Source: Linanthus parryae (Eukaryota; Streptophyta; Magnoliopsida; Ericales; Polemoniaceae). From it: a DNA stretch of 64,000 bases. A model generated the notes under the pieces. The model was given only the letters and a program-made list of their open reading frames with translations. It was not told the DNA's origin and did not search any database. This document shows, in pieces, positions 57,652 to 64,000 of the stretch. Where the stretch lies: NCBI GenBank assembly GCA_023055425.1, contig JALGPY010000010.1, positions 52,923,665 to 52,987,664 on the forward strand. The letters run 5' to 3'. Position 1 is the first letter of the stretch; every line of letters starts with the position of its first letter. Position numbers and translations under genes: made by a program.

Positions 57652-58130
57652 TCAGCTACTGAGTATTTTAACACGGTGTTTATTTTATTAAGAAATCGAG
57701 TACAATGCAAATGAATATTTATTAAGAAATGCTAGGGATCCACAAAGTAATTTTTCGTTACCAAAGTCCATAAAAAGAAGAGTGATTTGCGTACTTAAGG
57801 ATTTTGTTTTAATTTGTACATTTTAGTGAAATGCCATTTTAATTTTTAATAAGTAGGTTTCATAATTCGTTGATTCCAAATTTCAGAGAATGCACATTTA
57901 TCATCCTCCACATGTTATATATCTTGGGAGATTTGATTTTAAGAATAATTCAGATTAGCACAGGCGCGCATGAAACTCTTGAAGGTGTTGATATATACTA
58001 CTTAAGATTGACATTGTTTGAGCAAATAATCAGTGATGCAATGAGATGACACAGAAAAATTCGAATAATTATTGACTTAGCTGATATTTAACGTAATTAA
58101 GGCGATAAAAGAAGTATGAAAAAACTAAGA
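57652..58130. other. Spacer downstream of the inhibitor gene
   Basis: AT-rich, no coding region. AAATGCTAGGGATCCAC near 57725 resembles the end of the MITE at 59418 but I see no partner end. The part next to 58131 should contain the inhibitor gene's 3' UTR. Confidence 0.4.
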
Positions 58131-58666
58131 TCAACCACCCAAACGTTTGCCTACGGCCAAAACTATACTGATAAGGCCTTGTAACTTCTTGTCTGCTTGT
58201 AGAAGTTGCGGCGGCTCCGCTGGTGGCCCGTCAAACCCGTCGTCGCACGTACTTGGGCCGTCTTCCGCAGCTGACGCAGCAGTTTGATACGTCCCGATGT
58301 CTCTACTATTCAAAGCGTTCCTAGCATCTGTCAAGCTGCTGACAGAGTCTTGAATAACCTCCAGACAAGAATCAAATCGATTTTTTAATTTTGGGTCGGT
58401 TGCGGATTTCAAAAGCGAGGCAACAAGGGTGACAGTTTTTTTGGGATTGCTTGATGCAATGTCGAGCGAGATAAAAGCAAGGCCTCGTAAGTCGGCTTTG
58501 GGTGATCGAGGATCGGCTCGTAGAGCCTGATTGCATAGAGTGGGATTTAGGGTTGTTGAGCAAACACTAGAGATTAAGTCGGCTGCTTTTGTGGCTGGCT
58601 TTGCAGCCGAGACAACGATGAACAAAGCTGCTACTAGAAAAAGAAAGAATTTCTAGCCATGGCCAT
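58131..58666 (-). CDS. Pectin methylesterase inhibitor (PMEI family), frameshift in the signal peptide
   Basis: PMEI proteins are secreted to the cell wall and block pectin methylesterase. The open frame from 58625 to the TGA at 58131 covers the whole mature domain: ADLISSVCSTTLNPTLC (first cysteine pair), KNRFDSCLEVIQDSV (third cysteine) and GPSTCDDGFDG (fourth cysteine), the four conserved residues of the fold. Upstream, the same frame reads FFLFLVAALFIVVSAAKPA, a good signal peptide core, but meets a stop at 58655-58653 before any ATG. The ATGs at 58666 and 58660 are in another frame and run into TAG after ten codons. One indel in a T-rich stretch would explain this. It is intronless, ~178 codons if the frame were continuous. 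Pseudogene or sequence error. Confidence 0.85.
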
Positions 58667-58706
58667 TTTTCTTGCTGTGTGATGCTTTGTAAAGGTTGGG
58701 GATGCG

Positions 58707-58715
58707 CTTATATAG
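58707..58715 (-). promoter_or_regulatory. TATA box of the inhibitor gene
   Basis: CTATATAAG on the minus strand, about 40 bases upstream of the first ATG (58666). The sequence is a good plant TATA motif; the short distance leaves a leader of only about 10-15 bases, so the true start codon or transcription start may differ. Confidence 0.6.
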
Positions 58716-59030
58716 CTCTTGAAGTAGAACATAATGGCAGCAAAATATCCACAAATCATTAAAATTAATATCCTTATACTATATTGTAAGGAGATTTTAG
58801 GATTTTAATTGATACGTTAACCTTTTCACGTGGGATAATGTGAGCTTTCATGAGTGTGAATAAAATAATGGAATCAATTCTACAATTAAAATAAAAAAAG
58901 AGAAATGAAAGGATGCATTTATTTTGTCATTAAAAGGCACTTGTTGGTCGTTACCTAAAAAAAGGGACTTGTTGTTAAATTCAAAATAAACAATTAAACT
59001 TTGACCGTTATTTTTTTTTTAAATCTGAGG
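58716..59030. other. Probable promoter region, nothing else recognised
   Basis: Upstream of the inhibitor gene. CACGTGG lies near 58829 (a G-box-like word) but I have no further support for it as a functional site. Confidence 0.3.
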
Positions 59031-59044
59031 AATAGCATTAGAAC

Positions 59045-59135
59045 ATGCAAATGTGTGTTAGCTTACTGGTAGAACATTTGATGTCTCTAAATGATGTCCC
59101 ATGTTTGACGTATAATATGATATAATTATAAAAAA
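59045..59135 (+). mobile_element. tRNA-derived SINE, copy 3, with 14-bp target duplication
   Basis: A box A-like TTAGCTTACTGGTAGAAC and a box B-like CATGTTTGACGT are followed by TATAATATGATATAATTATAAAAAAA, split as an AT-rich part and A7. The word AATAGCATTAGAAC flanks it at 59031-59044 and 59136-59149, and similarity continues with AAATGTGT on both sides. The order of words resembles copies 1 and 2, but it is more diverged. The TSD makes the insertion clear even though the body has decayed. Confidence 0.65.
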
Positions 59136-59417
59136 AATAGCATTAGAACTTAAATGTGTTCTCACAACACTTTGCCTTTTTTTTATATAAAAATCAATAT
59201 ATTGACTACAGATAAATGTCCTGATTCTATTCCGTAAAATACTGCATGTCACATTTAAATGAGCTTAATTTATTTTCACTTTGAATCTACTGCTTCAAAT
59301 TTTCGTAATTTGAACGTACAAAAATTGCATGATTTTTCTCAAAAAGCTTTAGATTCCATTTAAAGAAAAAAAATGAATCCATTAACGGTTTTGTAATTAC
59401 TCAAAAAAATATTTAAT

Positions 59418-59561
59418 AAATGCTAGGGAACCCATCTTTATCTCCAACTCATTTACCCAAATACAAAACTGAAAACATGAATATTCATTTGACATGATTG
59501 CATTTGTATAGAAGGGAAGGTGGGAGATGAGTGGGAGATATTTGTGGGTTCCTTAGTATTT
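59418..59561. mobile_element. Small MITE, 144 bp
   Basis: AAATGCTAGGGAACCCA at the left is inverted at the right as TGGGTTCCTTAGTATTT. The inner arms (ATCTTTATCTCC and GGGAGATATTTGT-like words, ACTCAT and ATGAGT) extend the match. No coding capacity. Confidence 0.65.
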
Positions 59562-60540
59562 CTCAAAATATATTTAGGTGAATATTAAGAATAAAAATGT
59601 ACAATTAGAAATATATTTCATGTTTAAAAAATTAAATTTTATGATAATTGTTTGATGATAATTTCTTTTGTAACTACTCAATTGGTTTTTTAAATGAATA
59701 TTCACATTAGAATTGTTTAATTAGCGTTTAAAAAAAAGTGTATAAAAAGAAAACATATACATGATGATTACACAAAAATTGTTACAACAATATTAAAATG
59801 TTGATTATTTACTTTAAATTCATCAAATAAATTACAAGTATAATGTTGAAATTATATTATTGAAACTTCAATGCGTCATAAATTTATATATTATGTAGTG
59901 GGTGACCATTATCATATGGTATTAACTTCCAAATTCTAAAATTACAAATTATATGATTAAATCTAAATATAATAAAGAAATTGTCGATGAAGCCCAAAAA
60001 ATCGTACGATGTTACAGTTAATGGCCTTGTTTGAATGGAGGAAGTAGGGAGGAAATAAAAAATAAAAAATATGATATAATCAGTCAAATCTCCCCAAACC
60101 CAAACGTTTTCCGAATCTCCGCCCAGAAATCCGGAATTCCGGCGTTAAATACAAAAGTTCAAAACCGTATAGACGTGAAATTTTAGTGATTTGCGTACTT
60201 AGTGATTTTCGAACTTAGTGATTTTCCATGCCTAATTTGGAGTATGTAACCCCCTATTGGACTATTATTTTCTTTGTATAACCAAATGGGCTCCTAGGGG
60301 GAAATTTTATACGAAGATAGGTCTTGTTTGAAGTATTTTTTTTTGTTAGTAGTGTTTTTTAAGGAATTGTTAGTAGTGTTAAGTTAGAGCTGTCCATTAT
60401 TGGAAGAAAGTTCCAATTATTCTGAATGAAAGTTTGAAGTCGAGAAAAAAATGTCTTTTGTCACGCAAATGATGGAAGTCAAACTTCAGATTGGAGAGCA
60501 TGATAGTCCCGATAAGTTAGTTTTTCCTAGTCTGTAGCTC
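59562..60540. other. AT-rich spacer, nothing coding
   Basis: Long A/T runs and no frame I can assign. The last ~120 bases lead into the plus-strand LINE and may include its 5' untranslated region; the LINE's 5' border cannot be fixed because its 3' end, with the matching target duplication, is outside the window. Confidence 0.45.
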
Positions 60541-60598
60541 CGAACTTCTCGGATCAGAGAGTGCGAACCCTAGATTTTTCTAGCGGCGGCCGGCAACG

Positions 60599-61378
60599 AT
60601 GGAGAACAAGAAGGATGAATCAGAGTACCCCGAGAAGGATAAGTAGATCCTAGTGTTGGAAGACGAGTACTGGCTAGAGGGCGAGAAGGCTTTTCAATTT
60701 TGTTTGTTCGGAGCTTTCAAAAATGACGATCCAATCAATGTTCGAGCAATGAGAACAATGCTGACACGAGTTTGGACACGAGGTAATGAAGTCAATATCA
60801 TAGAAGTTGATTTCAATACTTTCTTCTTTGTATTTCCAGATCAATCATGTATGGAACGAGTAGCTTCAGGAAGGCCATGGGTCTTTAATGGCATGATCTT
60901 GCTCCTTAAGTCATGGATGTTAGGGGATGCGCTCCAAGATGTTGCTTTCGAGACGATTGATTTGTGGATTCAGATTAGCAATATCCCTATCCACGTTATA
61001 AAACCCGAGACAGGAAAACGGGTGATTAACTTGGTGGGAGAAATAATCATGACATATCCGAAGATTGAAAGTGATGAGGGGATTAACTATATTCGAGTTC
61101 GAGGAAGATTTCCAGTTTATGAGCCACTCGCGAGAGGGGTTCATATACAAGGAAAAGAGGAACTTATTTGGCTCGACTTCAAGTTTGAGGGATCACCGTC
61201 GATGTGTCAATGGTATGGCCACGTTACACATGAAGGAGAACACTGTGAAATAATCCCCAAAGACGTCCACGCAGGAACTTTACCAGGTTATGGTGAGTGG
61301 CTATTATGCCATCCCAGGAAGAGGAAGAAGAATAATAATGAACAAGTGGCGTCCGAGAGGGACGACATATATGAATGA
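60599..61378 (+). pseudogene. L1-B ORF1: DUF4283 and altered zinc knuckle
   Basis: ATG at 60599 (MENKKDESEY) meets an in-frame TAG at codon 16 (60644-60646). The same frame then stays open to 61378, with LEDEYWLEGEKAFQFCLFGAF, split as LEDEYWLEG and FQFCLFGAF, then WTRGNEVNIIEVDFNTFFF, RPWVFNGMILLLKSW and LWIQISNIPIHV, all typical of the DUF4283 domain. The knuckle reads CQWYGHVTHEGEHC: the second cysteine is a tyrosine, so zinc binding is doubtful. Another frame (61375-61788) continues ORF1's low-complexity end. Confidence 0.85.
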
Positions 61379-62009
61379 GGACGTGGGGGAAGGGAAAACT
61401 CCTAATCCGGATATTAATGATACTGAGGATGTGGGTACTCAAGAGAAGGAAGCAGGAGAAGATATGCAGATTGTCACAACTCACAAGAGAGTCAGGAACC
61501 CCTAGTGTGCAGACAGACAACCAAAACATTTCGGTTGATCCCTTTTATCCTTTCTGGTTGGACAGTGCAATGCTCAAGTATGGGGGAGTAAGTATTTTGC
61601 CGAGGAATCAAGCAAAATATCCAGAGGGATTGGATGGAAACAGTCGGGAAATTGTAACAATGAGTGAGCAAACTCAACAATCATGGAATTCAATCCGGGA
61701 ACTCATAAATGAACTTAATAAGTCAGGAGCGAGACCAAAGTCGGGAAACTGGAAGGACCACGCTAGAAGCAGAACTCCCAAAACATAGGATGATGGTAAT
61801 GGAGGGAAGAGGAAGAACTCAGACACTGTTTACAGTCCGGCGACGGCAAAAAGTTTCGAAGCGGAAGGTCACAAAAAGGGTAGGCAGCTGGATATGAACC
61901 AAGCTTCGGGGGTGATAGGAGATAGCGAGATGATATAGAATGAGATTGAAGGAGGTGATAAATCACAACATCATTCGGCTGTGGCTGCTTCGCAGCGCTG
62001 CCCATCGCA

Positions 62010-62842
62010 ATGAATCTCCTTAGTTGGAACATGCGCGGACTCGGGAATCCAAACACGTTCCTAACTCTTCGCGATGAAGAGAAGAGTCAAGCTCCCGGTA
62101 TAGTATTTCTTATTGAAACTCGTCTTGATGCTAAGAGGATGGAGCTCATACAACAACAACTAATTTTCCAGAATGGGTTCCACGTCAGCAGTGTGGGACT
62201 TAGTGGAGGGTTGTCGCTGTTGTGGTCGCACCAAGTAAGTATCAAGATATTTAAAGGACCGTGTATCATATTTCAGGTTGGGTATGCGACGAGGAAGGTG
62301 ATATATATTGGTTACTAACGAGTTTCTATGGGGACCCTGATGCAAATCAAAGACACAATTCGTTGAAGCTTTTGGCTAGATGCCAACCTTCCCCGATTAG
62401 ACCATGGTGTGTTATAGGGGATTTCAACTCTATTCTCTCAGACTCAGAGAAAGAGGGTGGACGGGAAGTAAGGTTTTCTAAAATGGAACCATTCATTCAG
62501 GCTATCGACAGATGTAGTCTACGTAATATAGGTTTCTTAGGAGTACCTTTTACTTGGTCCAACCGTCAATTCGACGTGAGTTTTATTACAGAACGTCTTG
62601 ATAGAGCCCTAATCAACAATGAGTGGAAGGACATATTCGGAGGGTCTCATGTTACACACAGGGTTCTTGCTAACTTGGACCATGTGGGGATCGAGTTGAC
62701 AATTGTTAAGGAAGCCCCGAGAGTTGCTGGGCAAAAACGGTTTCATTTTGAGACCTTTTGGGCCGAGCATCCAAACTGGGAGCAAAACATCTCAGTAAGT
62801 GGAGCAATTACAATTCATTTTGAAACAAGATTAAAGGAGTAG
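62010..62842 (+). pseudogene. L1-B ORF2 endonuclease domain, one frameshift
   Basis: Starts MNLLSWNMRGLGNPNT, the standard W-N-x-R-G-L-G start of plant L1 endonucleases, with FLIETRLD (catalytic Glu) and GGLSLLWSH. A frame change at about 62.28-62.32 kb leads into WCVIGDFNSILSDSEK (GDFN catalytic block), PFTWSNRQ, ERLDRALINNEW and LDHVGIEL (the final Asp-His). Confidence 0.92.
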
Positions 62843-64000
62843 CTTCATCTCTCAAAATCTGATAGAAAACAGAATTTGGTAACATACGACAGCGGGTCCG
62901 TGAGCTCAAGGCACGACTCCATAGTGTGTGGCAGCAGCCTCAAAACTCAAGGACAGGCCAAGAGTTTAGGATAATTCAGGGGGAATTGAACAAAGTTTTG
63001 CACCAAGAGGAATTAGTCTGGCGTCAACATAGCAGAGCCATGTGGTTGAAACAAGGAGACCGGAATACCAACTTCTTTCACAAAAAAGCATCAGCTAGAA
63101 GAACAAGGAATCATATCAATGGATTTCGTGCAGGGGATGGGTCATGGATAACCAACCGGATGAGATGGCAAATCTGCTCCAAGAGTACATCGGAGCTGTG
63201 TTCAAATCTCAAAATCCCTCAGTTGAGGAAATTGAGAAGATTACCAAATGGGTTCCCAAGGTAATCACTGAATCTGATTTTTTGAATCACTGAATCTGAT
63301 TTTTTGAATACGGAACAACCATTTACAACTGATGAAATATTAGCTGCTTTAAAAGGGATGCATCCCTTAAAAGCACCTGTGAAAGATGACTTCCCTGCTT
63401 TGTTTTTCCAGAAATTCTGGAATATTGTCGGCAAAGATGTTACCCAAGCTTTGTTTACAATTTTTAAATGAAGGATCAAGCCTGGAGCAATTAAACGATA
63501 CAATTATAACCTTAATTCCAGAGGTTTGGCATCCTCAAATGCCTTCTGATTTTAGACCAATTAGCCTGTGTACGACGGTATATAAAATCATCGGCAACAC
63601 TGTAGCTAACAGAATAAAGCCTGTACTTGATTCTATTATTGGCCAAACACAAAGTGCTTTTGTGTCAGGGAGACAGATTACGGACAATATACCAGCTGCA
63701 TTTGAAGTTATGCATACGATGCGAACAAGAGTGAAAGGGAAGAAGCTGTATGTAGCTTTGAAGGTGGACATGTCAAAAGCTTATGACCGTGTAGAATAGT
63801 CCTTTCTTGAAGCCATGATGACAAAGCTGGGATTCGGACATAATACTACGAGTATCGTGCGAAGATGCATACATTGGTCAGGTACGCTTTTGATCTTAAT
63901 GGAGACACAGTTGGGTGTGTTATACCTGAAAAGGTCTTCGTCAGGGGTACCCTTTGTCCCCGTATTTGTTTCTGATATGTAGCGAGGGACTGTCGCGAGC
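62843..64000 (+). pseudogene. L1-B ORF2 linker and reverse transcriptase, partial
   Basis: After the endonuclease come the linker (62926-63264; WLKQGDRNTNFFHKKASARR) and reverse transcriptase motifs (63386-63799; DFRPISLCTTVYKII, GQTQSAFVSGRQITDN, VALKVDMSKAYDRVE). A TAG at 63797-63799 ends the frame exactly where a Trp codon is expected, and a 22-bp duplication at 63265-63308 breaks the frame upstream. The window ends before the catalytic Asp-Asp motif. Confidence 0.9.
63265..63308 (+). repeat. 22-bp tandem duplication inside L1-B ORF2
   Basis: TCACTGAATCTGATTTTTTGAA-type unit (22 bases, here in two parts: TCACTGAATCTG and ATTTTTTGAA) occurs twice head to tail. The unit is not a multiple of three, so it shifts the reading frame. 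Confidence 0.9.

Larger units (their letters stand above)
60541..64000 (+). mobile_element. Second L1-type LINE (L1-B), plus strand, cut by the window end
   Basis: ORF1 (60599-61378 and beyond), then ORF2 endonuclease (62010 on), linker and reverse transcriptase up to the last base. It is a different family member from L1-A: ORF1 and endonuclease sequences are only distantly similar. Frameshifts and stops are common, so it is inactive. The 5' border is approximate. Confidence 0.85.

Noticed and set aside
60541..64000. L1-B as the missing partner or second copy of L1-A
   Set aside because: Opposite strand, and ORF1 and endonuclease are only distantly similar; a separate family.

Overview
The window is plant nuclear DNA, most likely from a eudicot; I cannot name the species. 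Two host genes are visible, and nearly everything else is transposable-element sequence. The host genes are an intron-rich mitochondrial-type 3-hydroxyisobutyryl-CoA hydrolase-like gene (minus strand, 15609 to 5140) and an intronless pectin methylesterase inhibitor gene (minus strand, about 58666 to 58131). Both carry reading-frame damage. The hydrolase gene has eleven clean exons, then a frameshift, a lost splice acceptor and another frameshift in its last three exons. The inhibitor gene has a frameshift between its start codon and its signal peptide.

Layout. 1-3.7 kb: degenerate tandem repeats, a G-rich triplet tract, a SINE, and a 5'-truncated LINE ending in poly(A). 3.7-5.1 kb: no gene, one small MITE. 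5.1-15.6 kb: the hydrolase gene; its two largest introns hold a Harbinger-like element, a MITE inside a MITE, and a tail-only retroposon insertion. 15.6-17.7 kb: a second SINE, a LINE RNase H scrap and AT-rich sequence. 17.7-57.2 kb: one nest of elements (next paragraph). 57.2-60.5 kb: the inhibitor gene, a third SINE and a MITE. 60.6-64 kb: a plus-strand LINE that runs off the window.

The 39.5-kb nest can be peeled by target-site duplications (TSDs). The outermost layer is probably an ~840-bp Mutator-like element (17284-17690 plus 57211-57642). A minus-strand L1 LINE inserted in it (11-bp TSD at 17680-17690 and 57200-57210). A Ty1/Copia element (here Copia-C) inserted in LINE ORF1 (TSD TCCAC). 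A piece of LINE plus Copia-C was then duplicated, leaving a truncated Copia-C joined at 51834 to a second LINE fragment with a solo LTR. A second Copia element (Copia-A, 1438-bp LTRs, TSD TGTGT) inserted in one LINE copy only; the other copy at 52311-52320 still shows the empty site. Finally a Ty3/Gypsy element of the Tat type (Gypsy-B, 626-bp LTRs, TSD CCGTG) inserted in one LTR of Copia-A. With Gypsy-B removed, the two Copia-A LTRs are both exactly 1438 bp.

The most interesting cargo is in Gypsy-B. Between its pol and its 3' LTR, on the opposite strand, is a spliced-looking gene with a plant-mobile-domain-like region and a coiled-coil end, followed by a ~55-bp hairpin-rich tandem repeat. 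Copia-A is also odd: its LTRs differ by only about 1 percent, yet its inside has no usable reading frame, which suggests it was moved by enzymes made elsewhere. All alignments and mismatch counts were made by eye.
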